A DNA stretch of 64,000 nucleotides, from contig CAZOVB010000001.1 in assembly GCA_964583095.1 (NCBI GenBank), positions 228,303 to 292,302 on the forward strand, in the 5' to 3' direction. The position numbers and the translations under genes are program-made. The DNA is from CAZOVB01 sp964583095. GTDB taxonomy: Bacteria; Planctomycetota; Phycisphaerae; SM23-33. Below, piece by piece: positions 40,491 to 49,500 of this stretch. The first letter of the stretch is position 1. Every line of letters starts with the position of its first letter. The notes below the pieces were generated by a model. That model made no database searches, was not told the origin of the DNA, and saw only the letters and a program-made list of their open reading frames with translations.

Positions 40491-41975
40491 ATGAGCAAGG
40501 ATCGAACCTTGAATGTGGATCTCGGCGGGGCTCTCAGGCCGCTGGATCGTACCGAGCGCCGGTGCATCGCCTCGGGCCACGCCTACACCCTCCTGCGGGA
40601 GGATCATCGCAACCACATCCGCCGGATACAGCGGGAGATCGGGTTTGAGCAGCTTCGCTTTCATGGGATCTTCCACGACCTGGTCGGAATCTACTGCGAA
40701 GATCACGACGGGTCGGGCTACCAGAACTTCCAGAACCTCGACAAGATCTACGATTTCCTGCTGGAAGAGGGAATCCGCCCCTTCGTGGAACTGGGTTTCA
40801 TGCCGGCCCGGCTCGCCTCGGGGCCCGAGACCTGCTTCCAATACCGCGGCCACACCACGCCTCCCAGAGACTACGCCCGGTGGCGGGACCTGGTGTCGGG
40901 GTTCTGTCGCCACCTGATCGACCGGTATGGCCTGGAGGAAGTCCGGAGTTGGAATTTCGAGGTCTGGAACGAGCCGAACCTGGAGTACTTCTGGACGGGC
41001 GGACAGGAAGGGTATTTTCAGCTCTACCAGGCCTCGGCCGAGGCGATCAAGTCGGTGGACGCGGATCTTCGCGTCGGGGGCCCGGCCACCGCTCGCAACG
41101 AGTGGGTGGGCGAGCTGATCGACTACTGCAATCGCAAGGACGTGCCGATCGATTTTGCCACCACGCATCACTACTGCGCATCTGCGGTGCTGGAGATGGG
41201 CCAGGTGGACCGCCGCATCCAGTACCGCGGAGCCGAGGCCTATGCCCGGGACATTCGCGACGTGCTGGAGGAGATTCGCAACTCGGCCCGGCCCGACCTG
41301 CCCCTGTGCTACACCGAGTGGAACGTTTCGCCCTGCCACGGCGACACGATCGGCAAGGACAGCGAGTTCACGGCCTGCTTTGTCCTGGATCACCTGGCCC
41401 GGACCGAGGGTCTCCTGGAGGCCAACGCATTCTGGACGATCTCGGATATTTTTGAGGAGTCCGGCCCGGGGCTGGATCCGTTTTCGGGCAAGTACGGCTT
41501 GTTGAACCTCCACGGCATCGCCAAGCCGGTGTACCATGCCTTCCGGTTCCGGGCGGATCTGTTCGATACCCGCCTGGAGACCGCCTGCCCCTGGGCGCTG
41601 GCCACGCGCAACAGCCGGGGGGATCTGCGTCTGCTCAGTTGGAACCTTACCGAGCCATCTCAGTGCGATTTCGGCGGGGGCGAGTGGCATTTTCCCGAAG
41701 GGCGCACGAAGCAGACGATCCGGCTTAATAACCTTCACGGCACGTACCGCGTGCAGAGCTGGAGCGTGGATGGCCGAAACGGCAACAGCTTTCGCGCCTG
41801 GCAGGAGATGGGCAAACCGCGCTATCTCGACCAGGAGCAGATCGCGCAATTGGGGGCCGCCTCCGAACCGAGCCTGGAAAGCGAGAGGATCGTCAAATGC
41901 GATTCCAGCCTGGAACTGATCGATACCCTGGAGAGCAACGCAATACGCTACTACAGGCTGGAGAAGATCGTCTGA
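40491..41975 (+). CDS. Glycoside hydrolase family 39-like enzyme
   Basis: 494 residues. A TIM-barrel glycosidase of the beta-xylosidase/iduronidase type. The acid/base Glu161 is in FEVWNEPNLEYFW and the nucleophile Glu276 in LCYTEWNVS, the spacing and context typical of GH39. A C-terminal beta domain follows (about residue 365 on). No signal peptide is seen. GH39 includes beta-xylosidases and alpha-iduronidases; which applies here cannot be told. Its position 23 bases behind a sulfatase favours a sulfated substrate. Confidence 0.85.
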   Translation: MSKDRTLNVDLGGALRPLDRTERRCIASGHAYTLLREDHRNHIRRIQREIGFEQLRFHGIFHDLVGIYCEDHDGSGYQNFQNLDKIYDFLLEEGIRPFVELGFMPARLASGPETCFQYRGHTTPPRDYARWRDLVSGFCRHLIDRYGLEEVRSWNFEVWNEPNLEYFWTGGQEGYFQLYQASAEAIKSVDADLRVGGPATARNEWVGELIDYCNRKDVPIDFATTHHYCASAVLEMGQVDRRIQYRGAEAYARDIRDVLEEIRNSARPDLPLCYTEWNVSPCHGDTIGKDSEFTACFVLDHLARTEGLLEANAFWTISDIFEESGPGLDPFSGKYGLLNLHGIAKPVYHAFRFRADLFDTRLETACPWALATRNSRGDLRLLSWNLTEPSQCDFGGGEWHFPEGRTKQTIRLNNLHGTYRVQSWSVDGRNGNSFRAWQEMGKPRYLDQEQIAQLGAASEPSLESERIVKCDSSLELIDTLESNAIRYYRLEKIV

Positions 41976-41997
41976 CATTCCTCCAGGAGAATACGCC

Positions 41998-42180
41998 ATG
42001 GACCAGGAACAACCCGACAGGAAACAAAGGGAAGCATTTTGGGAGAGGAAGGATCCCGGCGGGGAGGATCATCGCCGCAGCGTGGAAAAGCGCGTGCGCC
42101 TCAAGCGCATCGTCACCGGGGTTGCTGCGGGCGTCGCCGCCGTGGTGACGGTGGCATTGGGGATCCGCAAGCGCCATTGA
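41998..42180 (+). CDS. Small single-span membrane protein, unknown function
   Basis: 60 residues. A charged N-terminal half rich in Glu, Asp, Arg and Lys is followed by one hydrophobic segment (about 39-54, IVTGVAAGVAAVVTVALGI) and a basic end (RKRH). AGGAG lies seven to nine bases before the ATG, and it begins 22 bases after the GH39 gene, so expression is plausible. I do not recognise a family. It ends 23 bases from the convergent lptD stop. Confidence 0.55.
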   Translation: MDQEQPDRKQREAFWERKDPGGEDHRRSVEKRVRLKRIVTGVAAGVAAVVTVALGIRKRH

Positions 42181-42203
42181 CCCCGCAAGGCCGGGGGCGA
42201 GGA

Positions 42204-45107
42204 TCAATTGTCGGCGCTGGTGCCCAGGAGGCTCAACGAGCTGCCCCGCAGACGGACCTCGGGAATGCCCTCGGGCCAGGCGGAGATCGAGAGAATCAAG
42301 TCGTCGTACCGCGCATCCCAGCCAACGTTGAACCCGAAATGCCACCGCGGGAAGTGCCGCACCAGCGAGACGCTGGTAATCAGATTCCGGTTACCGGAAT
42401 AGTCGAAGTCATAGGACTCGGTGAAGGTCACGTCGTATTTTCGGTTGATCTTGTAGGTGGCGGCAAAGGTACCCACCGAGGCATCGAGATCCTTGATATA
42501 CGACCAGCCCAGATAGTATCGCAGCCGCGGGCTGCGGGTGACGGCCAGTCCGGCATTGGCCTGTCCGATCACGCCGCGATCCAGGTCGTAGTTCATGTCG
42601 GAAAGCAGGGTCGTGGAATCCGAAAGGTGCCACGTGTAGTCGGCATTGATGTGGTTTCGTCCTCGCGAGTTCTCCGGCCGATACCAGAAGAACTCCCCGT
42701 TGCTGGGCAGCGGGTCGTCGTTATTGTCGTAGAAGCCGGCGACGACATTGAACCTCATCCAGTCGACGGTTCGCCGGTTGGCCCCGACGCCCCGGCGGGT
42801 CTGGAGGCGCTGGTGGAGGCCGATCGCCACGCCACTGAGACGTTCGAGGTGCTGCTCAACGTCGGGATCGACGGGAAACAGGTGCTTCGGCTGCACATCG
42901 CCGGTCGAGCCGAGAAAGGCTGTTACTTCCGGTTGGACCACATGGCGCAGGCCGTCGACGTTCCAGAACTCGCTCTGGATCTCCGGCGAGACCTTCCAGA
43001 AGTAGGTCCCCACGCGCAGGCCGACCTGGCCCATCCATCGGCTGTTCTTGCCTCCGGCGGGCAGATCGTCGCCCCAGTAGCTCATCCGCCCCACGGCGTA
43101 GGGGGTGATATTCAGCGGTCCGGCAGAGAGGGGCGCTGTGAGCTCGTGGCGCGAGTCGGCCCGGAGGAAGTAGTCGCTGTCGTCGCGGGTGTCGAAGTTC
43201 GCGTAGCGGTAGCGTGAGGCGCTGATGCGGTTTTCGCCGTAGTAGGTGAGGTGATCTTCCAGCAGGGGCTGGCCCAGCATCCAGAAGGTCAGCTCGGGCA
43301 GGGCTTCTTCCTGCTCCTGGAAGCGATTGATACGCTGTTTTACAAGGGCGGTAAAGGCCCAGTTGTCCTGGGTTTTCTTGGCATAGATAAGGGTTTCCTG
43401 CTCCTTGCCGGCCCAGTATTCCAGCGGCGCGAACTGCCTGAGGTAGTTCCGGTCGCACAGGTAGCTCATTTCGAACTGGATCTGCCAGTCTTTGGGGAGT
43501 CTCTGCTTGTGGCGGACGAGCACGCGACCCCGGGAATCCGGAGCGGGGATGTTTTCCAGGTCGTCGCCGAATTCATCCTCGTTTTCCTGGTCTTTCAGGC
43601 CCTCGATCTGGGCATAGCCCCAGTAGTTGCGGCGGTTGTAGCGGACCTGCGCCCGTGCCAGCGGGCCTCGCTTGGTCCAGTCCAGATCCAGCAGGCCCTT
43701 GTAGCCCTCGGGCCGGGCCATGCCCAGCAGACGGAAGAGGTGCCACTGCGACTGGACGCCGAAGCCGCGGACCGGATCGCTGGAAAGCGTCAGCCTTCGC
43801 AGGGCGGTATGGTCGCGCTGCAACTCCGTCTTCGTCCAGGGCCAGTAGAGGATGGGCAGCGAGTGGACGTTGAACGTGGCGTGTTTGAGTTCGGCCTCGA
43901 AGCTCTCGCGGGCCAGTTGCTCCCCCTCGGGGCCATAGGGCGTGGTGTCCTTGACATACGCCTCTGCCGCACCGATGTGGTAGGAAGGCGTGTGGAAGTC
44001 GCTGGTGGAGACCTTGGCGTCCTTGAACCACATTTCCCGGACCGAGAGCGTCCGGACCTCTTTTGCAGTAATCCACACCGGGATATTGCGTTGTTCCTGG
44101 ATGGTCCGGAACACGCCGTTGGGAATCAGCGCCCGGTCGGTGGACATGTCGTAGTAGGCCCGCGGGCCGGTGAGTCTGCGCTCGCCGCGCTCGATCCGCA
44201 CATCGCCGTCCAGGTAGATTCCGGTAATGGTCTCCTGCCAGCCTTCGCCGCCCCCGGCCAGGTTGCCGGCCACGCCGAACGTGTCGGCTCCGTAGGGAAC
44301 GCGGACCTCCCGCGGCGGTCGCATTTCGCTGAAGACCACCGCGGCATCGGCCCGGAGTTCCAGGTATTCGGTTCCCTTCTGGGTTCCCAGGGCCAGGTAG
44401 ACCGGCCCGTCCTGGGAACTGCGGGCGATGGTGATCCGGCGTGTCTCCTGGTCAACCTTCATGGTCTGGAGCTTGCCGATACGTGCAGCCAAAATCTCCA
44501 TCGGCTCCAGGGGCTCAGGCGTCGGGGCATCTCCGGACTGCTGGGAGGGCATATCGGGGACCGGGGCTTCGTCCTCGGGACGCGAGACGACCGAAATGGC
44601 GCGGAGAGGATCCTGTCGGCTCTGATCGAGGTATTCATCCCGGGCCTTGGACGCCCGCAGAAAGAACGGATAGTCACGCAGGGGCGTATCGACCCACGAA
44701 CCGTACACGCCGAATCGGCCCTTGTGGCGGATGATGATGAGCATCCGCGAATCGCGGGTCGAGGCCCCGTCGGGCTCGGTGACCGTTACGTCTCCCTCGG
44801 CATAGAGGAGCACCTCGCGAAGGCGGGTCTGGCCCATGAGCTTTTCCCGAACCCAGAAGGCGGCATCGCGCCCGGTGATTACCCGGTCGTCCACTTTGAG
44901 CCGGAAGGGCCCGAGGACCACCGTGGCCGTTCGGCCCTGGTGGCTGAAGCTGTGGATTTCCTTTCCCTCGATGCGCATCTCGGCCGGCAGGTAGGGCTGA
45001 TCAGCCCAGAGCCCCGCCGTCACCACTGCCAGCATCAGCAGAGTGACGCGCCAGGCCGGGGAGAAATGGGTTCGAAGTGTCCAGCCGTCCATGGTCTTTG
45101 GTTTCAT
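42204..45107 (-). CDS. lptD: LptD/OstA-like outer-membrane lipopolysaccharide assembly protein
   Basis: 967 residues. The N-terminus has a hydrophobic signal segment (about 18-35), then an OstA/LptA-like region (for example GRDAAFWVREKLMGQTRLRE and LLYAEGDVTVTEPDGAS). A large C-terminal part is made of alternating aromatic beta strands typical of an LptD barrel (RYNRRNYWGYAQIEGL, YYLGWSYIKDLDAS). It would insert LPS at the outer leaflet of the outer membrane. No clear LptE neighbour is seen. A strong promoter lies 39 bases upstream. Confidence 0.8.
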   Translation of the reverse strand: MKPKTMDGWTLRTHFSPAWRVTLLMLAVVTAGLWADQPYLPAEMRIEGKEIHSFSHQGRTATVVLGPFRLKVDDRVITGRDAAFWVREKLMGQTRLREVLLYAEGDVTVTEPDGASTRDSRMLIIIRHKGRFGVYGSWVDTPLRDYPFFLRASKARDEYLDQSRQDPLRAISVVSRPEDEAPVPDMPSQQSGDAPTPEPLEPMEILAARIGKLQTMKVDQETRRITIARSSQDGPVYLALGTQKGTEYLELRADAAVVFSEMRPPREVRVPYGADTFGVAGNLAGGGEGWQETITGIYLDGDVRIERGERRLTGPRAYYDMSTDRALIPNGVFRTIQEQRNIPVWITAKEVRTLSVREMWFKDAKVSTSDFHTPSYHIGAAEAYVKDTTPYGPEGEQLARESFEAELKHATFNVHSLPILYWPWTKTELQRDHTALRRLTLSSDPVRGFGVQSQWHLFRLLGMARPEGYKGLLDLDWTKRGPLARAQVRYNRRNYWGYAQIEGLKDQENEDEFGDDLENIPAPDSRGRVLVRHKQRLPKDWQIQFEMSYLCDRNYLRQFAPLEYWAGKEQETLIYAKKTQDNWAFTALVKQRINRFQEQEEALPELTFWMLGQPLLEDHLTYYGENRISASRYRYANFDTRDDSDYFLRADSRHELTAPLSAGPLNITPYAVGRMSYWGDDLPAGGKNSRWMGQVGLRVGTYFWKVSPEIQSEFWNVDGLRHVVQPEVTAFLGSTGDVQPKHLFPVDPDVEQHLERLSGVAIGLHQRLQTRRGVGANRRTVDWMRFNVVAGFYDNNDDPLPSNGEFFWYRPENSRGRNHINADYTWHLSDSTTLLSDMNYDLDRGVIGQANAGLAVTRSPRLRYYLGWSYIKDLDASVGTFAATYKINRKYDVTFTESYDFDYSGNRNLITSVSLVRHFPRWHFGFNVGWDARYDDLILSISAWPEGIPEVRLRGSSLSLLGTSADN

Positions 45108-45145
45108 TTTGTTCTCGCCGTGGGGAACCGTGCCGTCGGGCCGCG

Positions 45146-45173
45146 ATTATAGACCCCCCTGCCGGCAAGTCAA
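45146..45173 (-). promoter_or_regulatory. Sigma-70-type promoter of lptD
   Basis: TTGACT (45173 to 45168), a 16-base spacer and a perfect TATAAT (45151 to 45146) lie 39 bases before the lptD ATG. The match is among the best in the window. Confidence 0.7.
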
Positions 45174-45224
45174 ACACCAAGACCAGTCCCCCTTAGCCAG
45201 CGCTCAACATCGTAGATCCTTCTG

Positions 45225-45743
45225 TCACTCACGCTGCTGCCCGAAACGGTTGTGGTGGACGATGTCGGCGTAGTCGGACTTTTCCGGCCTGGCGGGCAGG
45301 GACTCCGGCGTTCCCACGGGCATCATCGACCAGATGCGCAGGTCCCCCGGGACCTTGAGGATGTCGCGGAGCTGGTCTTCGCAGCGGCGAATAGCGCCCT
45401 CCACCCAGCAGGACCCGTAGCCCAGGGCGGTGGCGGCCAGGAGCATGTTCTCCATCGCTGCCGAGGCGTCCTGCACCCAGAAGCTGCCGTACCGGGTCTG
45501 CTTGGGGTCGACGAGGATCACGATGCAGGCCCTCGCCCCGGCCAGGGCCCCGCTCAGCGGGCGGATCTTTTCCATCGTCTCGGGGTCCTGGACGATCACG
45601 TACTGTCGCAGTTGCATGTTGCAGCCACTGGGGGCTTCGATCCCCGCCTCGACGATTTTCCGCAGGTCCCCCGCATCAACGGGATCGCTCTTGTACTTGC
45701 GAACGCTGCGACGCTTGTTGATCGCTTCGAAGAGATCCATCAT
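45225..45743 (-). CDS. Nitroreductase family protein
   Basis: About 172 residues, start at one of two adjacent ATGs (45743 or 45740; GGAG spacing favours the second). FMN-dependent fold: DLFEAINKRRSVRKYKSDPV at the N-terminus, APSGCNMQLRQYVIVQDPE, and DASAAMENMLLAATALGYGS with CWVEGA. It is one of the short nitroreductase-like proteins of anaerobes. The start overlaps the stop of the upstream DUF1638 gene (ATGATG containing TGA), so the two are coupled. Substrate unknown. Confidence 0.87.
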   Translation of the reverse strand: MMDLFEAINKRRSVRKYKSDPVDAGDLRKIVEAGIEAPSGCNMQLRQYVIVQDPETMEKIRPLSGALAGARACIVILVDPKQTRYGSFWVQDASAAMENMLLAATALGYGSCWVEGAIRRCEDQLRDILKVPGDLRIWSMMPVGTPESLPARPEKSDYADIVHHNRFGQQRE

Positions 45744-46543
45744 TGCTCCGTTGTCTGGTCTGTGTCGGTCTGGGCGTCCAGGATCCACCGGTTGTTGCGG
45801 GCCACGAGCCTGCCCCCCGGCGGGACCCGGACGAAGTCTTCATCCCACCGGCCCGAGAAGAGTTTCTCCAGCAGCGACCAGTCTCCCTTGCGGACCTGGA
45901 AGTCCCAGTTGCGCTGTTGGGCCCTTTCCCGTGACATTTCGATGAACGGCTCCTCGTTTCCCAGGCCCATGGTGAAATAGAGCATCCGCGAGTAATGCCG
46001 CGTCCAGTCGCCCAGCTGCTGGAGGATGAAGTCCGCGTTGTCCTTGCCGTACTTGGCCACCATCTGCTCGTAGCTGTCGGTGAGGCCCAGGGATTCCATG
46101 ATGCCCTTGGAGCCGTGCGCGCCGGGCTGGCCCGGACCGAACTCATAGCCCTGGTTTCGCTCACACCAGCCTGTGGTCATGTAGTAGGTACCCGGGCAGG
46201 CGTCGAATTCCTGCTTGTAGGCTTCACGCGAGCCGAAGAAGAACGTAATGCAGTCATGGGCCCGGGGAATGATCAGGGGCAGGGATCGCGCCTGGAGACC
46301 GGCCACACCGTCGTTGCACCGGGCATAACCCAGGAGGATGGCCTGGTAGCCCTGGTCGGGATCGACCGCGTCGATGCGGGACTGGATTTCGGCGACCATC
46401 TGAGAGGTCTCCTGGTCGTGCAGGGCCTTGGGAAGGAATTCCGCGTCGATCCGGGCCGGCGCGTCGGCCACCAGGCGACAGGCCTCGCGGTAGATGATCT
46501 CGCAGCCAATGAACTTCCACTTCTTCTGTTGATGATTCTCCAT
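45740..46543 (-). CDS. DUF1638 domain protein
   Basis: 267 residues from the ATG at 46543 (MENHQQKKWKFIGCEIIYRE); an upstream reading of 26 more codons has no family resemblance. DUF1638 hallmarks are the N-terminal GCEIIYREAC, ILLGYARCNDGVAGLQAR and IIPRAHDCITFFFGSREAYK, then PGTYYMTTGWCERN. Several conserved cysteines are present. The family is known mainly from anaerobes, often near corrinoid methyltransferase genes; its function is not established. It is coupled to the nitroreductase. Confidence 0.8.
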   Translation of the reverse strand: MENHQQKKWKFIGCEIIYREACRLVADAPARIDAEFLPKALHDQETSQMVAEIQSRIDAVDPDQGYQAILLGYARCNDGVAGLQARSLPLIIPRAHDCITFFFGSREAYKQEFDACPGTYYMTTGWCERNQGYEFGPGQPGAHGSKGIMESLGLTDSYEQMVAKYGKDNADFILQQLGDWTRHYSRMLYFTMGLGNEEPFIEMSRERAQQRNWDFQVRKGDWSLLEKLFSGRWDEDFVRVPPGGRLVARNNRWILDAQTDTDQTTEQ

Positions 46544-46627
46544 GAGGGGGATTATAACGCACCCGAGGCCGGCGAAGAAGAGACCGCGTCCGAAGAAGCT
46601 CCCCCGGACCGGAAGCGGCAACGGCGG

Positions 46628-47377
46628 CTACTTCCAGTACTCCTGCTTGCCGTAGTGGTCGTGGAGCTGTTTTTCCTGTGAGCGATCCGGTGTGCGGGCG
46701 CCCTGCCAGGCGGGACTGGAGGCGATTTCCTCTTTGCTCATCTCGATATGCACCTCGGCCTGGGCCCAGTCGACGGATGTGGCCCAGGCAGGCGAGACCA
46801 GCACCTTGCGCCCGCCCAGAAAATTGCGGGTATCGACCAGCAGGTAGCGGATCACCCATTCGTCGGTCTGCACGATGAAATCCTCCACGTGCCCGATCCG
46901 TCCGTCCTGGGCGTGGATGTGATAGCCGCGGACTTCATCGGCGCTTCTGAGATGGCTGTCCCGGCGGGCGCGGCGGACCTTGTCCTGGTTGGATTGCTCC
47001 TTCTCGGGCGTCATAGGCCCGGCCACGTATCCCCCGCCGCCCAGGATCACCGGGTCCCAGTAGGGCGTCCAGAGATAGTGACCTGCCAGGTCTCGCTGGT
47101 GCCGGCGGCTGACGGGCTGTTCGGAATCGATCGGGGGGCTCTGCTCGATCTTTTCCTTGCTGAGCTGGACATGGAGGATATCCTGGTCGGGATCCTGGAT
47201 CCGGAGGGATTGGGGGCTGATGAGGACCTTTCGCCCCGGGAGCCAGTGGCCCGTATCGAGCACCAGGTATCGGATGACCCACCGGTCGTCGTCGAAGTAG
47301 GCATCGCGACTCCTGCCGATTCTCCCGTCGGTGGCTTCCACGTGCATCTCCAGGATGTCGTCGAGTCTGGCAAGCAT
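46628..47377 (-). CDS. Protein with two PRC-barrel domains
   Basis: 249 residues, cytoplasmic by appearance. Two PRC-barrel repeats are visible, residues about 3-80 (GRIGRSRDAYFDDDRWVIRY) and about 150-225 (GRIGHVEDFIVQTDEWVIRY), each ending in KVLISP or KVLVSP followed by a strand and a short helix. The linker contains YLWTPYWDP and a Gly-rich stretch. PRC barrels mediate assembly in photosynthetic and RNA-processing proteins, but duplicated forms are often stress-linked; function here unknown. Confidence 0.82.
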   Translation of the reverse strand: MLARLDDILEMHVEATDGRIGRSRDAYFDDDRWVIRYLVLDTGHWLPGRKVLISPQSLRIQDPDQDILHVQLSKEKIEQSPPIDSEQPVSRRHQRDLAGHYLWTPYWDPVILGGGGYVAGPMTPEKEQSNQDKVRRARRDSHLRSADEVRGYHIHAQDGRIGHVEDFIVQTDEWVIRYLLVDTRNFLGGRKVLVSPAWATSVDWAQAEVHIEMSKEEIASSPAWQGARTPDRSQEKQLHDHYGKQEYWK

Positions 47378-47437
47378 GGCTGGGACCTCCCACGTTTCGT
47401 CTTTTACATGGTATGCGCGGCAAAAGTGCCGCAGGCC

Positions 47438-47467
47438 TTGCCCGGGCCCCCCGCCGGGGGCTATACT
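47438..47467 (+). promoter_or_regulatory. Possible promoter of the small lipoprotein gene
   Basis: TTGCCC (47438..47443), an 18-base G/C-only spacer and TATACT (47462..47467) lie 60 bases before the ATG at 47528. The spacer contains a GGGCCCCCC / GGGGG inverted tract. Match is moderate. Confidence 0.4.
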
Positions 47468-47527
47468 GTGACAATGCGGCAGGAATGGGCGCCGCCAATT
47501 TCAGAACCTTTTTTTCTGGAGGCTGTT

Positions 47528-47980
47528 ATGAACGTTCGAACCTTGCTTTGTCTTCTCTTTGTCCTGCTGCTTGTAACCGCAATCCCTGCCTGCAATGATG
47601 AGGAGGACACTTCTTCCTCGACATCCCGGGAAAGCGAAAGGGGCATGTTCAGCGGAGCCCTCGCGAAAGTGAAGGACGCCGCCAAGCCGGTTTTCGTCCA
47701 GGCCTTCTCCGAACAGATCTCGAAACTCCGGACCAAGGCCAATGATCGTATGGAACAGTGGGATGATGAGGCACAGCAGAGAGGAGGCGATATGGAAGAC
47801 GCCTACCAGGCCGCCAAATCCGATTTCAAAGAGAGCCTTGACCAGGCCCAGGCCAAACTCGACCAGGTCAAACAGAGCGAGAATTACCAGAACGCCAAGG
47901 CCTCGGCGATCGTCGCCTGGGACCAGGCCGTCGAAGCCTACCAGAGCTTGGCCGAGATCGGCAGAAGCTTCGACCAGTAA
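47528..47980 (+). CDS. Small helical lipoprotein, unknown function
   Basis: 150 residues. The hydrophobic N-terminus (MNVRTLLCLLFVLLLVTAIP) ends in ACNDEE, a likely lipobox with Cys22 as lipid attachment site, though the proline at -2 is atypical. The rest is hydrophilic and helical with Lys/Glu/Gln/Ala heptads (about 95-130), suggesting a coiled coil. GGAGG lies six bases before the ATG. No family is recognised. It is monocistronic and convergent with the sulfatase downstream. Confidence 0.75.
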   Translation: MNVRTLLCLLFVLLLVTAIPACNDEEDTSSSTSRESERGMFSGALAKVKDAAKPVFVQAFSEQISKLRTKANDRMEQWDDEAQQRGGDMEDAYQAAKSDFKESLDQAQAKLDQVKQSENYQNAKASAIVAWDQAVEAYQSLAEIGRSFDQ

Positions 47981-47997
47981 GCCACTGCAGACAGGAA

Positions 47998-48035
47998 TCG
48001 GGCGCGGAACCGAACCTGCCCGGCTCCGCGCCCGA
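47998..48035. terminator. Hairpin between convergent genes
   Basis: A perfect 11-base-pair stem TCGGGCGCGGA / TCCGCGCCCGA with a 16-base loop lies between the convergent lipoprotein and sulfatase stops. Neither side has a long T tract, so it may slow polymerase or protect 3' ends from both directions rather than act as a classical terminator. Confidence 0.5.
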
Positions 48036-48069
48036 ATGTCTTATACCGCGCCCGGCAAGGACCGGACGT

Positions 48070-49497
48070 TCAGATCCGCTGGTCCTGCTGTTCGTAGCCG
48101 GGCAGGCAGAACGGCGACGGGCCGCCGATGACCTTCAGCTCTTTGCCGTCCGAGAAGCCCTCGCACCTGCCTTCTAGCTGCTTGACCATCAGGCCGCGGA
48201 AGTGTTCGATCTCGTCGGCGTACCGGGCCTCGCCGGAGACCTCGTGCATCTCGTCGGGGTCGTTTGCCAGGTCGAAGTACTGCTGGGCCCCCGTCCCCGG
48301 GTGCCAGATGTACTTGCGATCCGGGGTGACGAACCATTGCTGACCGCTTTCGGTGCCGGGGACTTCCGCGCATTCCCCGTGGAGATGCTCACGCCACTTG
48401 TTCGTCTCGCCGCGAACCAGCGGCAGGAAGCTCTGGCCGTCCACACTTTCGGGAATTTCGCAGCCGGCCGCATCGAGCAGCGTGGGCATCACGTCCATCA
48501 GCTCCACCACCTCCTGGCGGACCTGCCCGGGCTCGATTCCCATCTGGGCCGGGAACTTCCAGATAAACGGCACGCGGGCTGAACCTTCGTACGCGCTTCG
48601 TTTGCGAATCCACTGATGGTCGCCGAGCATCTCCCCGTGGTCCGAAACGAAGAGCACGATGGTATTGGGCGGGACGTTCATGAGGATGCGGCCTATCTGG
48701 TCGTCGATGTGGTTGATGCACCCGAAATAGCCGGCGCGGTACTGCTTCATCACCTGCGGATCCAGCGCGGTCTTCCAGGAGCAGACGGGCAGGCCTCGCT
48801 GCGGGCCGTCGTAGATCTTCGCCCAGTCGCCGCAGATTGGCTCGGGCAGGTCCATGTTCATGTAGCGGTCGTAATAGCACTGGGGCGGAACGCAGGGCTG
48901 GTGAGGCTGGTGGAAGCTGACCTTCATGAAGAACGGCGCGGTCGGATCCCGCCGCTCCAGGAAATCCAGGGCCATATCCGCGCACCAATTGGTGAAATGG
49001 AATCGCTCTTCCAGGTGCCAGGGCCTGGCGACCCAGCCGTTGACGTTACTGCCGTGGGCGGTCGAGGCCTCGCCCTGGTGGATCCCGTGGCGCCGGAGCC
49101 AGCGGACGTAGTCTCCCCCGTCGCGGTAACGCGGGCTGTCAGCCCAATCCTCGCTCTGGAAGCCGTAGCGCTTGCGGTGAGGCCAGAGGTGCAGCTTGCC
49201 CACCAGGTGGGTCTGGTAGCCGTTGGCGGCCAGCTCTCCCGGCAGGGTGGGTCCGTGAAGCAGCGTGTTGTAGTTCATCAGGACGCCGTGGCCGGCGGGC
49301 CTCTGGCCGCTCATGAGCGTGCGCCGGGCGGGAATGCAGACGGGACAGGCGGTGTAGCCGTTCTCGAAACGTACACCGTCCGAGGCCAGGTTGTCCAGGT
49401 ACGGCGTCTGCTGGACGGGGTGACCCTCGACGCCGAGGCAGTCTCCGCGCTGCTGGTCGGTGATGAACAGAAGGATGTTCGGGCGGGAATCAGGCAT
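48070..49497 (-). CDS. Cys-type sulfatase
   Basis: 475 residues. It starts MPDSRPNILLFITDQQRGDC with the metal-binding Asp pair of sulfatases (the second Asp is replaced by Gln as in many heparan- and choline-sulfatase-like members). The formylglycine motif is CIPAR at residues 54-58. FVSDHGEMLGDHQWIRKRSA gives further ligands. No signal peptide is visible. It lies three bases after the GH36 gene, last in a sulfatase, GH36, sulfatase operon. Confidence 0.93.
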   Translation of the reverse strand: MPDSRPNILLFITDQQRGDCLGVEGHPVQQTPYLDNLASDGVRFENGYTACPVCIPARRTLMSGQRPAGHGVLMNYNTLLHGPTLPGELAANGYQTHLVGKLHLWPHRKRYGFQSEDWADSPRYRDGGDYVRWLRRHGIHQGEASTAHGSNVNGWVARPWHLEERFHFTNWCADMALDFLERRDPTAPFFMKVSFHQPHQPCVPPQCYYDRYMNMDLPEPICGDWAKIYDGPQRGLPVCSWKTALDPQVMKQYRAGYFGCINHIDDQIGRILMNVPPNTIVLFVSDHGEMLGDHQWIRKRSAYEGSARVPFIWKFPAQMGIEPGQVRQEVVELMDVMPTLLDAAGCEIPESVDGQSFLPLVRGETNKWREHLHGECAEVPGTESGQQWFVTPDRKYIWHPGTGAQQYFDLANDPDEMHEVSGEARYADEIEHFRGLMVKQLEGRCEGFSDGKELKVIGGPSPFCLPGYEQQDQRI

Positions 49498-49500
49498 GAA

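Noticed and set aside
42204..45107. Reading the lptD-like gene as a generic porin
   Set aside because: The N-terminal OstA-like region and overall length fit LptD better than a porin, although the family call remains below certainty.
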